Origin: Amia ocellicauda
Taxonomy: Eukaryota > Chordata > Actinopteri > Amiiformes > Amiidae
Assembly (NCBI RefSeq): GCF_036373705.1
Contig: NC_089867.1
Span: forward strand, 14,981,501-15,045,500
DNA length: 64,000 bases
Direction: 5' to 3'
Shown: in pieces, positions 36,869 to 47,463 of the stretch
Numbering within the stretch: position 1 is the first letter of the stretch
How the letters are laid out: each line of letters starts with the position of its first letter
Translations under genes and position numbers: made by a program
The notes under the pieces: generated by a model
Databases searched by the model: none
The model's input: the letters and a program-made list of their open reading frames with translations, nothing else
What the model was told of the DNA's origin: nothing

Positions 36869-37298
36869 AATGATTATCTCAGTAGCATTTACACATGAAA
36901 TGTGGGTTTACATGCAGAGACACCATGGGGGCAGTGGCTCAATAACAAAAAAGGGCAAATGCCCCCACCCCCAGCAAAATCTGCAAATTCTTCCTGTGGG
37001 GCTGCATTCTCTGGAAGAGATGTATTACTTCATCATCTTTGCTGATTGGGATTTCCTTCTCTATGGACAGGAGAAGCAGATCAGATAGCCTTTCTTGACC
37101 ACAGAGGTTTTCGGACCTTTGTTTTATGCAGCTTCATCTTTGAGAATGAGCACTCCACAGTGGCCGTTGATACAGGCAGTGTTTCAAATATTTTCACTAA
37201 TTTAAAGTGTTTTAAACCACCGATGATCATCAAACTCTTTGAATATTCCCTGCATTGCTGGGGCAGGAATTGTCTCAAGTAGAGTGCAATAGTATTGT

Positions 37299-37299
37299 G

Positions 37300-37356
<57 letters not shown>

Positions 37357-37357
37357 G
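37299..37357. repeat. (TTA)n microsatellite
   Basis: About 19 units of tta/att, explaining the poly-Asn open frame on the - strand. Confidence 0.95.
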
Positions 37358-37502
37358 CTGTTGTTAAGTGCAATCATTATTTGTATCTCTGATTTTGGAA
37401 TGCCACAGAGACAGACTTAAAAATTTCCACAACAATACTGCCAAGAAATTTACAATCCTTATTGTAACAGCAGTAACAATATTATTTTTCTAGGGCAGGC
37501 TG

Positions 37503-37700
37503 CTAAAACCATCTCTTCCTCCCAGAGTCTGTCACCCTCTCACCTGAAGCTGTCTTATGTTGACTCTGGATACCAAATGCCTCTGTCTCTTTCAATTCAT
37601 GTCTCTCAATAGGCTCTCCCTCACTCTCTGGGTCTGAATTGCAACCTTTCTCAGGGTGGCTTTGAGGATCTGGCTGATCATCGTGAAAGGAATTTGTAGA
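37503..37700 (-). other. possible orphan exon, unrecognised
   Basis: An open - strand frame with ordinary amino-acid composition (PESEGEPIERHELKETEAFG, then SQHKTASG). It contains a good donor, cttcag|gtgagagg, and a possible acceptor, cacgatgatcag, upstream. No partner exon is visible. It could be a remnant of the 39667-40364 gene or chance. Confidence 0.2.
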
Positions 37701-37934
37701 ATATTTCACTCATGATATATAATTATCAACTCACATTTTTTCTTCTTCATTTTATTAAGAATAGTATGTTAAACAGTGCTTAATTTAAGTTTAACACTGT
37801 GTTCTGGAAGCCATAAAACATTATTGCTTTACCAATAAGTGCATAGTTATAAATGCCTTCCAGGTGACTCATCAATCACACATTACTTGAATCGTCAACC
37901 TCGACTGACTCAATATTCAGGCAGGCTGCCAGAT

Positions 37935-38698
37935 GTCTTTTTTTAGCTCCTGATGAGATGGCGGATGGTGTCCTGGGGGATCTCCTCCCAGACCTGGATC
38001 AGGGCATCAGTGAGCTCCTGGACAGTCTGTGGTGCTACTTGGCAGCGGCGGATGCATGGCTACATCTCAATTGGATTCAGGTCTGGGGAACGTGAGGGCC
38101 AGTCAATGGCATCAATGCCTTCATCATCCAGGAACTGCCTACACACTCTGGCCACAGAGGTCGGGCATTGTCCTGCACCAGGAGGAACCCAGGGCCCACT
38201 GCACCAGTGTAAGGTCTGACGATGGGTCTAAGGATTTCATCCCGGTACCTGACAGCAGTCAGGGTACCGTTGGCTAGCACGTGGAGGTCTGTGTGACCCT
38301 CCAAGGATATGCCTCCCCAGACCATCATTGACCCACCGCCAAACCAGTCATACTGGATGATGTTGCAGGCAGTGTAACGTTCACCACGGCATCTCCAGAC
38401 TCTTTCACATCTGTCACATGCGCTCAGTATGAACCTGCTCTCATCTGTGAAGAGAACGGGGCGCCAATGGCGGACCTGCCAATTCACGTGTCTCCTGCAA
38501 AACCATTCCCTTTTGGTGGTTGACTTGCTGTTGCCTCTCCAGTGCACATGTTGTCACTTTCATTTGCACCAAAACAGGTGACATTGATTCACAATCGCTT
38601 AGACTTCCTAACTGGACAGATTAATATCCCTGAAGTTTAATTGACTTGGTGTTATACTGTAATGATTACGTGTTCCCTTAATTTTTTTGAGCATTGTA
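37935..38698 (-). pseudogene. Tc1-like transposase relic (C-terminal DDE part) with one inverted-repeat end
   Basis: From 38547 downwards the - strand reads RPVLFTDESRF, VWRCRGERYTACNIIQYDWF, GGGSMMVWGGISLEG and LLVQDNARPLWPECV: the DDE region of a widespread fish Tc1 family distinct from the Passport-like elements here. The frame then breaks, with IRRC.VAPQTVQEL text still legible. The right end keeps gtgttcccttaatttttttgagcattg, the family's terminal repeat; the other end is missing, as is the N-terminal half. Inactive. Confidence 0.8.
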
Positions 38699-39666
38699 CA
38701 AAGCAAGAAAAAAACATGCAGGAGGGGAGGGCACTTAGGGCTCTGCGGACCAAAGGGGCAGTGGCTCTCGCCCCCCTGCCCCTCCCTCATGTCCCTGCTG
38801 GAAATAGGCATGTTTTCATAATTTTTACATAATTTCAGTGTTTGGGATTGACCCTGTCCTTCCCTGTGGCTGTTATTTTGGCCACAAAACCTGATTCTGC
38901 CAAGTTTCGGGGCTAACGTGCATGGGCCTCATCACTTCATGAGTTAAAAACACTGCATGTAAACTCCCATTATGATCTCTGTATTATGTATGTACTGTCT
39001 CCATCTCTTGAGTTGGGTTGAATCAGAATTGGTAAAATCCCTGGGTTACATTTTTTTTATTATGAAATTAAATTGAATAAATACACAGTGCAGCCCTTTC
39101 ATACATTTACAATTCTAATGTATTTATTTATAGTGATTTGCATCTCAAAGAGCGTTCCATGTATTCAAATAACAATTGGCATTGATATGTTTGACACTAG
39201 GTTAGAGGATACATTTCACTAGTAGATCAATTACATAAATTGAGATTGTTTAATAATATGTAGACAAATTACTGGGTTTAGCCATAATAAATTGTGGATA
39301 AAAATAGCTTTGTCAAACTGTTTGGTCTCCTGGCATATGAAGAAAACATTAATTAAACATCAATTAAACATCAATTAATGAAATGTTAAAAAGGAACATA
39401 TTTTGTTTTGATAATACAATATCTCCCTAAAGTGGTATAATAATGCATGCAGAATATACAGAATATAAGCTTCTCTTTCTAGGTTTACATTAGTAACTTA
39501 AATCTAACAAAAATATTTTTTATATTAGGAATTCCAAGTAAAACTATTTCAAATTACTACAGGCATTTTATAAAATGTTTATAGAATATCACCAACATCC
39601 AACAAGTATTTCTGAGTACATATAGTTTTCACAAACTAAATGATTAATTCTCAGAATCTTCTCAAA
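38699..39666. other. AT-rich, no gene seen
   Basis: No exon or recognisable element. Short direct repeats of attaaacatcaatta occur near 39350-39380. Confidence 0.4.
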
Positions 39667-39930
39667 TAACTAGTTCTTATATGGAAATGGCAAAGGCATA
39701 AATACTGTATTTGAACCATTTGTAATGAGTGGAAATAATGTTATTATTTTTTCAATATTTTTTCTTGATCCTTTTGGGGGGACCTGAGGATTGCTTTCAT
39801 TTAGAACAATAAGAGGAGGATTATGGAGGGCCATCAAGCATCCCAGGTGGTAGCAATCTGCTGCTATATTAACAAACTCTTGGTGGAGATCCTTACGCAC
39901 TTTCATTTCAGGTTTCATGAGTAATTTCTA
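39667..39930 (-). CDS. terminal exon of the unrecognised gene
   Basis: 264 nt including stop TAG 39669-39667. The codon content is ordinary and the frame fully open from the acceptor to the stop. Confidence 0.5.
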
Positions 39931-40194
39931 TACAAGAAAACATGAGATTATATTAATACAGATCACTCACAAATTGTATTTTTGCAAATAATACTGCAAA
40001 GTAAGAGAAAGAGAAACAGAGACTACACTGTACCGCTGTGTTATTGTGTTCTAGGTTTGTTAAAACATTATGGGCAATCATGCTGTTTGCCTTTCCAATA
40101 AATAAGCAGAGCCTGCAAAAGCTACATGTTTGATATACTACATAAATTAATGTAGGTAATAACTACTTATTAGTATATGTTTCTCACACAGAAT

Positions 40195-40267
<73 letters not shown>

Positions 40268-40364
40268 GAACTTACCAGAACAAGTCTCTTATAGACATCC
40301 ATGCTGCATCTGGCAAACTGTCTCTGTAGAGCTCTAATTGTTTCTCTAACATCTTCCTTCTACA
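39667..40364 (-). CDS. last two exons of an unrecognised gene
   Basis: The - strand exon 40364-40281 (84 nt, acceptor aatttatgtag, donor ctg|gtaagttc) encodes KEDVRETIRALQRQFARCSM and DVYKRLVL. It joins in phase 0 to 39930-39667 (acceptor ttttcttgtatag), which encodes KLLMKPEMKVRKDLHQEFVN, AADCYHLGCLMALHNPPLIV, then a tail ending PLPFPYKN and a stop. Both exons have natural composition and consensus splice sites. The first part looks helical. Upstream exons are not evident beyond the Tc1 element at 40421-42017, which lies just upstream, so the gene may be partial or dead. I do not recognise the family. Confidence 0.5.
40199..40264. repeat. (TA)n microsatellite
   Basis: About 32 TA units, in the intron between the two exons of the unrecognised gene. 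Confidence 0.95.
40281..40364 (-). CDS. penultimate exon of the unrecognised gene
   Basis: 28 codons, phase 0 on both sides, with an almost ideal donor (CTG|GTAAGT). An (AT)n tract lies in the intron on the downstream (left) side. Confidence 0.5.
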
Positions 40365-40649
40365 TAAATTAAGCAAAATAAATATGATATTGAGTATATA
40401 TATATATATATATATATATACAGTGAGGGAAAAAAGTATTTGATCCCCTGCTGATTTTGTACGTTTGCCCACTGACAAAGAAATGATCAGTCTATAATTT
40501 TAATGGTAGGTGTATTTTAACAGTGAGAGACAGAATAACAGCAAAAAAAATCCAGAAAAACGCATTTCAAAAAAGTTATAAATTGATTTGCATGTTAATG
40601 AGGCAAATAAGTATTTGATCCCCTATCAATCAGCAAGATTTCTAGCTCC

Positions 40650-40746
40650 CAGGTGTCTTTTATACAGGTAATGAGCTGAGATTAGGAGCATTCTCTTAAA
40701 GGGAGTGCTCCTAATCTCAGCTCGTTACCTGTATAAAAGACACCTG
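40650..40746. repeat. 41-bp palindromic arms in the 5' leader of Tc1 copy 1
   Basis: Left arm 40650-40690 and right arm 40706-40746 are inverted complements with one mismatch, separated by 15 bases. The structure sits between the left inverted repeat and the transposase ATG. The same hairpin is in copy 2. Confidence 0.95.
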
Positions 40747-40788
40747 TCCACAGAACCAGTCAATCAATCAGATTCCAAACTCTCCACC

Positions 40789-41802
40789 ATGGCCAAGACC
40801 AAAGAGCTGTCCAAGGATGTCAGGGACAAGACTGTAGACCTACACAAGGCTGGAATGGGCTACAAGACCATCGCCAAGCAGCTAGGTGAGAAGGTGACAA
40901 CAGTTGGTGCGATTATTCGCAAATGGAAGAAACACAAAATAACTGTCAGTTTCCCTCGGTCTGGGGCTCCATGCAAGATCTCACCTCGTGGAGTTTCAAT
41001 GATCATGAGAACGGTGAGGAATCAGCCCAGAACTACACGGGAGGATCTTTTTAATGATCTCAAGGCAGCTGGGACCATAGTCACCAAGAAAACAATTGGT
41101 AACACACTACGCCGTGAAGGACTGAAATCCTGCAGCACCCGCAAGGTCCCCCTGCTCAAGAAAGCACATGTACAGGCCCGTCTGAAGTTTGCCAGTGAAC
41201 ATCTGAATGATTCAGAGGAGAACTGGGTGAAAGTGTTGTGGTCAGATGAGACCAAAATCGAGCTCTTTGGCATCAACTCAACTCGCCGTGTTTGGAGGAG
41301 GAGGAATGACCCCAAGAACACCATCCCCACCGTCAAACATGGAGGTGGAAACATTATGCTTTGGGGGTGTTTTTCTGCTAAGGGGACAGGACAACTGCAC
41401 CGCATCAAAGGGACGATGGATGGGGCCATGTACCGTCAAATCTTGGGTGAGAACCTCCTTCCCTCAGCCAGGGCATTGAAAATGGGTCGTGGATGGGTAT
41501 TCCAGCATGACAATGACCCAAAACACACAGCCAAGGCAACAAAGGAGTGGCTCAAGAAGAAGCACATTAAGGTCCTGGAGTGGCCTAGCCAGTCTCCAGA
41601 CCTCAATCCCATAGAAAATCTGTGGAGGGAGCTGAAGGTTCGAGTTGCCAAACGTCAGCCTCGAAACCTTAATGACTTGGAGAGGATCTGCAAAGAGGAG
41701 TGGGACAAAATCCCTCCTGAGATGTGTGCAAACCTGGTGGCCAACTACAAGAAACGTCTGACCTCTGTGATTGCCAACAAGGGTTTTGCCACCAAGTACT
41801 AA
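40789..41802 (+). CDS. Tc1-family transposase, intact ORF (337 aa)
   Basis: Start ATG 40789 (context ccaccATGg, optimal Kozak) gives [20 protein letters not shown], the usual N-terminus. Residues 1-110 hold two helix-turn-helix units that bind the inverted repeats. The catalytic triad is visible as D153 (LWSDETKIE), D241 (QHDNDPKHT) and E276 (NPIENLW), the D-34-E spacing of Tc1 enzymes. It ends NKGFATKY, and 337 residues is about full length (Sleeping Beauty is 340). An upstream in-frame ATG at 40705 lies in the leader hairpin and is unlikely to be used. No frame shift or stop is seen. Confidence 0.9.
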   Translation: MAKTKELSKDVRDKTVDLHKAGMGYKTIAKQLGEKVTTVGAIIRKWKKHKITVSFPRSGAPCKISPRGVSMIMRTVRNQPRTTREDLFNDLKAAGTIVTKKTIGNTLRREGLKSCSTRKVPLLKKAHVQARLKFASEHLNDSEENWVKVLWSDETKIELFGINSTRRVWRRRNDPKNTIPTVKHGGGNIMLWGCFSAKGTGQLHRIKGTMDGAMYRQILGENLLPSARALKMGRGWVFQHDNDPKHTAKATKEWLKKKHIKVLEWPSQSPDLNPIENLWRELKVRVAKRQPRNLNDLERICKEEWDKIPPEMCANLVANYKKRLTSVIANKGFATKY

Positions 41803-42017
41803 GTTGAAGGGGTCAAATACTTATTTCCCTCATTAACATGCAAATCATATATATATATTATAACTTTTTTGAAATGCGTTTTTCTGGATTTTTTTGCTGT
41901 TATTCTGTCTCTCACTGTTAAAATACACCTACCATTAAAATTATAGACTGATCATTTATTTGTCAGTGGGCAAACGTACAAAATCAGCAGGGGATCAAAT
42001 ACTTTTTTCCATCACTA

Positions 42018-43247
42018 TCTATCTATCTATATATATATATATATATATATATATTGGTTTACAAATAAATACCCAGACCCAATCAAACACGCAAACTGAT
42101 CAGGCATATACTGTTTTTATTGTTTTGGTATTTTACATTTACAAAATAAAAACATTCAAAATTGTAATACTTATGATTACATTTTTTTTAAATCAATTCT
42201 AAAACCACCTAAAACGTTTAAAATCTTAAAGTGAAAAAAAAAATACAGTGATATAACAATATAATAATCAAATGTGTTATGATCAGGCATATACAGCTAA
42301 TGCTTACAAGCACCACCACAAACCGACAAATAGCCAAACATTGTGGTTTGGGGTTGACTCAAAGACATGAGTTCTGAGAGAGGGTAGAAAAATCTGACAA
42401 CACACATATAAATATATTGGTGGGTAAAGATACATTTTACCCTCAAACAATAATTAATGTACAATAATTAACATTTATACAATTATTAAGAAAAAAATAA
42501 AACCATAAAACAACAGGAAACTGCCACAATGCATTATGGGTATGTTAAATTATTTTACAGTACAGTCCAGTACAGTGTAAAATCAACACTCTTTAATTTG
42601 ACACCCAGTATTAACACTGACTCTCGCGATGGTTTAACTCTCAAAGTGTCAACTGGATATTTTTAGATTTTGTGTTGTCATTGAACAAACTCAGAATGTG
42701 TTAAATTTAACACATTAGTCCTAAGAGTGTAGCAGACACTGGGCATAAAGTGGGATTACACCCTGGACAGGACTGTGAGGCAGCAGTGCAAAAGACCATG
42801 CCACCGTGCCACCCATTTATTGAACAGGTTTAAAGTGAAGCACATTTGTTGTTAGACCGTTTTAACAAAAACATGGATTATTCACATCAGGACATTCACC
42901 CCCACATCAGATACAGGACAGCAGGATAATATATAAACATTTTTTTTTATTTTATATGTGGTGGGGTGCTGTTGTAATCTTGGGACACTTTCTCTTTACC
43001 TGATAATTAGCTCCTACACCTTTGCTCAAATTCATAATTGTGCTTAATTATCATGCAGGGCAAACAGTGGCATAATTAGAATAATAATAATGGCTACAAT
43101 AATACTTTTCATGTATTACATTATTATTAATCATAATAACGTTTCCTTTGATCATATGCAGACACTAATATGTTAATTTTTGGGGCAGGGAGCTCTGACA
43201 ATGGGAGATGTTCTACTAAGGAAAGAAAACAAAGGGAAACTGCTAGT
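42018..43247. other. AT-rich, no gene seen
   Basis: No exon found. Near 42720-42830 there is text resembling an interspersed repeat (gtagcagacactgggcataaagtgggattacaccctgg), family not identified. Confidence 0.4.
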
Positions 43248-43445
43248 AGGAAAGTCCTGAAATGTTTGCACCTCAATGCCAGGAATATAAGGAACAAGAT
43301 GCTAAAGCTAGAAGCCACAGTGCCGGCATGTGACTATGATGTTGTAGGAGTGACAGAAACATGGCTTACAGAAAATGATAGGGATGAATACAAGTTGGAA
43401 GGATACAAACAGTTTAGGAGAGACCAAATTGCTGGTGAAAACTGG
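43248..43445 (+). mobile_element. LINE fragment, endonuclease N-terminal part
   Basis: KCLHLNARNIRNKMLKLEAT followed by DYDVVGVTETWLTEND matches the start of the apurinic endonuclease domain of CR1/Rex-type LINEs (LNARSI...ITETWL). It breaks off after about 66 codons. Confidence 0.75.
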
Positions 43446-43714
43446 TTCTTATCAGACCCTGTTCTTCTAGGTATCAGGGTAGAACTTTAGCACAGTACCG
43501 TAGCACAGTGAGACAGTGAGACAGTGACCTTTTTCACACAGACACACAGGGAAAGAAATGCAGTTCTTCAGTTATTATGTTAATACTGTATTAAATTGCC
43601 ATAAAGTGTGATTATTCTCCCAATCAGTAACATTGCTCAGCAGTTCGGAGGCAGGATGTTGAACTGATCATCAGAATGACTTGTTTGTTGACTTGTCATT
43701 CAGCAACCAGATTA

Positions 43715-43830
43715 TTTACACATTTATTTATTTAAATTTAGCAGCTAATTTTAAATCCCATTCTGTCTCAAAATGTCCTGGATTGTGGGGTCAGGTGGCA
43801 GCCCTCTTGTTTCTTCACTGTAAGTGTACG
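43715..43830. repeat. duplicated block, counterpart of 58115-58285
   Basis: tttagcagctaattttaaatccc, gggtcaggtggcagccctc and tttcttcactgtaagt recur in order near 58130-58275, about 1 kb before exon 1 of copy C. Here the block is about 2.8 kb before exon 2 of copy B. It is either shared upstream sequence of the duplicated genes or an interspersed repeat. Confidence 0.55.
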
Positions 43831-44734
43831 TTTTTTTATGGCTTTAATAATGCAGAGATGCTGTTATTGTGTACCTGGATGCAACCATATATAATACAGC
43901 TATTTATCATGGTATCTCTCCCCTGGGTGCATTATTATTATTTTTTGGTAACGTATTTCCTTTAGTGCTAATGCAGCAAAACAGCCTGAGAGACGGTGAG
44001 CTTGTCATGGTGTGATGTCACGGTAAAATTAGCCGCAGCTTCGAGGGAGCTGGACTTTTCATAGAGGTGTCACTTCAGACATGTTTTTTATACAGTTATA
44101 TATAAAACCTTTAAAGAGTGGTAATTCCACTGAATTTTTTTTTTTTTTCTTTTCACTTTCTGATGAAAATTTGAGTGACGAGAGGGGAGGCCAGTGGGGT
44201 GGCCAAGCTTCTTAGCCTGAGATTTTTGCGACAATGCATGAGATGCCCTCAATGCATTTTACTGCTTCTGACATGTCAAAGTGACCTGTACTCACATGTG
44301 GAAAATAAAGCCATACTATTATGGCAAGCCAAATTGTGTCTGGGTATTTGCTGAAGTCAGTGCAGTTGCGCAGTGAATGGCAGGGCAGTGGAATGTCATT
44401 CCTAGCAACGACAATGCTGCTAGTCCCAACAAATGCATGATTGTCAAAAAACAGAGTACAAAAAAACCTATATGAACACAAGCACTTTTGATCTCATCCC
44501 CCCTTCCAACCCGCTCTCATTCTATAGGTAAATACATAATCGGAAAGTATTGTCCAATCCTGTAAAATGAATATCAGATATTGGTATTGGCCCAGAATTT
44601 TCATATCAGTGCATGCCTGAAGTGTTCTAGCAATGTATGAGTAAGCAGTATAATGAAACAGTTATATAAAGTGTACAATTTAAGAAGTGCTGAACAACAC
44701 AGGAGCATAAGATGCTAAATTACAAGTTCAGTCT

Positions 44735-46165
44735 CAAAATAGATGTGTCTTGAGTAATTGCCGGAAGGTTGTCAGGGACTCTGCTGTCCTGACCTCAGTG
44801 CAAGGTTGTCCAAACTTTTTTCTCAAAGGGCCAGATATGAAAGTTTATTTTCAGGGGCCACATACAAATCAAAGCATATAATTACTTGTTTTTGTTCACA
44901 GTCACAAGAGAGAATGTCGAGCCAATGTATGTTGAGCCAAACAAACTGAGGATGCTTTGTGTGGGGTCTTCAATGAGGGAACCTGGTCTGGTCCAGGCTG
45001 TGCTTTTGGCGATCGTGACATTGCACTGCATGTCTATCAGTTCTAATCGCTGGAAAAGTTACCTGGATAATGTTTTCACTTTCAACCAGTGCCTTGTGAC
45101 TGTTCTTCGGGGTACTCCGAGATGGAATACATAAATAAATACATATGTGCTAACATTAGGCTACATAAACCTACTTAATATCATCATCATAATAGTAATA
45201 ATAATGCTATTTCTTCAATAATCTAGCATCTGTAAGCAGGACAATTATCTCCTTATGTATTTTTTATAATCCTATTCAAATGCAAGATTATGCCATTCAA
45301 TATATTTATTCAATACAAAATTTACTTATATTCCACTGTTTCATAATGAAGAACTTACAGCCAATCGCCTGCTTGCATAACGTTTCCAAACTCCAGTATT
45401 CTCTTTTATAGGTTTCTTGTTTAAAATTATTTTAACCTGGTAATTTATTTGGAATTCCAGCTCTGTGGGCTGTCACTGTGCTTAGTCCCGCCTTCAAGAA
45501 GTAAATTACCCATACAGGCATGTCAAATATGTCCAAATATGACAACCAATCAGATGTCAGTAAACAGCAATGCCTAAACTTTAGCCCTTTGAAATGCATC
45601 TAGTGAGAGTGGGTTGTGCAGTCACATTAGAAAGGCTGTAGCTTAACCTTATTGTTTATGGAGGAAGATTCTCACGCTGGCCACATTTAACATTAATTTA
45701 CACACCACGTTACAGGCCTTTTATAAATTATAAATCGGTCACATCTGACCTGCAAGCCATAGTTTGGACACCCTGCCTCAGTGAGAAGGTTCTTCCACCA
45801 CTTGGGGGCCAGGAATGAAAAGGAACAGGCTGTGGAGAAAGAGGAGGAAATTTTAATTTTCTTGCGCAATAGGACCAGAGTGTAGAAGAGTGCAGGATCA
45901 AGGGTGACTCCTATATTCTTAGCAGAAGGAGAGGGAGTGATCGATTCCAAGGAGAGTGAGATGGAGAGATCAGTAGAAGGTGAGAAGGAGGAGGGACAGA
46001 AAAGGGGTTCAGATATAGAGAGGTTCAGCTTTAGGTGGTTCGAGTGCATTCAGGAGAAAATAGCAGACAGACAGGAAGATAATGCGAGAGGGGTTGAGGG
46101 GGTCAGAAAAGGGAAAAGACTGGAAGAAACCCCTGTCTGGGCATCATCTGCACAGGAATGGTAGG
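44735..46165 (-). mobile_element. L2-type LINE fragment interrupted by a hAT element
   Basis: Reading leftwards on the - strand from 46165: ADDAQTGVSSSL (RT catalytic block, degenerate), SWMHSNHLKLNLSISEPLF, NIGVTLDPAL, LAPKWWKNLLTE, then after skipping 45783-44801 VRTAESLTTFRQLLKTH. These are the ordered C-terminal motifs of L2 reverse transcriptases. There is an internal deletion after TLDPAL and no open full-length frame. Confidence 0.8.
44793..45783. mobile_element. hAT-type element with 8-bp TSD, nested in an L2 LINE
   Basis: The 975-bp element 44801-45775 starts CAAGGTTGTCCAAACTTTT and ends ATAGTTTGGACACCCTG, imperfect inverted repeats. It is flanked by the perfect 8-bp duplication CCTCAGTG (44793-44800, 45776-45783). 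Removing the element and one duplicate restores a continuous LINE reading frame, which proves the insertion. No transposase frame is present, so it is non-autonomous or internally decayed. Confidence 0.9.
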
Positions 46166-46602
46166 AGAATCCATGGGGTGCGAGTAGGCACAGATCATGT
46201 GTATAGAGAGAACAGGAGGAGATGAAGGGGAGTAGATCAGTTACGTGGAGAAGGTGAGTGGGGAGGGGGTCGACGACGCATGTTGTGGGTTTCTGGCTTT
46301 GAGTTCAGAGTCAGAGAGAGGTGAGAATGAAGAAAAGAAAAATCAGTTGGCTGTTGAAGTGTTTACGGATATCCGTGATTTCTAGTTTGCTACTAGGGCT
46401 TCAATCAGTGGCTAAAGACCTCTTATAAAAAGGGTGTAAGTTTGATGCATTAATTCCATCGAAATGAACACAATAAGACATAGTTTATTAAACCAAAAGC
46501 CAACTACATGCAAGTAATCATAAAAATGACCAGTAATTTTCTGTCTCAACTAAAAACTGATTTGTTTGCTATAAATAAAACTGTTAAATCTGCACTTTTT
46601 AA

Positions 46603-46827
46603 ACAATTTCAAAAAACCTCATGATCTCAGCTAAAAATGGAGAACAATTTCCTGCACTGAAGGTATTCTCAGAGAGCCTGGGGTTTCTCAAGGAGCATGC
46701 TCTGAAAACCATCAGTGACTCCACAAGCGGGAAGGAATTTATCGCCTCTGATGTGACCTGGGTGCTGACAGTGCCGGCTATTTGGGACTCTGCTGCAAAA
46801 CAGTTCATGAGACTGGCAGCCACTAAG
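46603..46827 (+). pseudogene. HSPA12-like copy B, exon 2
   Basis: Encodes TISKNLMISAK, then FPALKVFSESLGFLKEHAL and VTWVLTVPAIWDSAAKQFMR; donor aag|gtgagtc is good. The acceptor dinucleotide is AA, so normal splicing into this exon is not expected. Confidence 0.8.
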
Positions 46828-47164
46828 GTGAGTCAATGTTTTCCTTTAACTTTCTGGGTTCTAAAACAATGAACATGCAAGTCTGCATTGTATTCAACAC
46901 AGGAGCTGCTCTTTATAAGTGATACACACTTACATTGTCCTGACATGATCAATTGTTTAACACTAAACCCAACAAGACTCAGGAGGAAAGGCGACCTCCT
47001 GCCCAGCCAGGGTGTTTAAACAAGGTGCACAGAGGGGTAGGGACATGCAAGACAGAGCACACACAGCCATATTACAAATATTTACAATTGCCACTCCTCC
47101 ATCCACACAGTCCAGCCAAATTCTGCTAGGCAAGCAAGTGAACATTTTGTCCTCAAAGTTGATG

Positions 47165-47463
47165 TCACAAGCAGGAAAAATGGCCAAGCGTAAGGATCTG
47201 AGTGACTTTGACAAGGGCCAAATTGTGATGGCTAGACGACTGGGTCAGAGCATCTCCAAAACTGCAGCTCTTGTGGGGTGTTCCCGGTCTGCAGTGGTCA
47301 GTACCTATCAAAAGTGGACCAAGGAAGGAAAAGCGCTGAACCGGCAACAGGGTCTTGGGCGGCCAAGACTCATTGATGCACGTGGGGAGCGAAGGCTGGC
47401 CTGTGTGGTCCGATCCAACAGACGAACTACTGTATCTCAAATTGCTGAAAAAGTTAATAGGTG
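47165..47463 (+). pseudogene. Tc1-like transposase relic, N-terminal DNA-binding part
   Basis: [40 protein letters not shown] and [20 protein letters not shown] are the paired helix-turn-helix domain and GRPR linker of a very common fish Tc1 family. The actual ATG is at 47180. The frame ends after EKVNR and the catalytic domain is absent. It lies in intron 2 of copy B. Confidence 0.85.

Larger units (their letters stand above)
40421..42017 (+). mobile_element. Tc1/mariner element, Passport/PPTN-like, copy 1 (1597 bp)
   Basis: Terminal inverted repeats of about 200 bp start cagtgagggaaaaaagtatt at 40421 and close at 42017; tgatcccctgctgatttt and the cagtgagagacagaataac block recur in both arms, the inner/outer direct-repeat layout of IR/DR Tc1 elements. 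It is inserted in a TA tract, as expected for a TA target. The left tip is consensus but the right tip reads ccatcacta instead of ccctcactg, two changes in the outermost nine bases. It encodes an uninterrupted transposase. Copy 2 at 49382-50956 is in the opposite orientation. Confidence 0.9.

Noticed and set aside
44212-44481. 89-codon open frame on -
   Set aside because: The text looks natural, but I found no splice sites or partner exons. The flanks look like interspersed repeat, so I could not support a gene.
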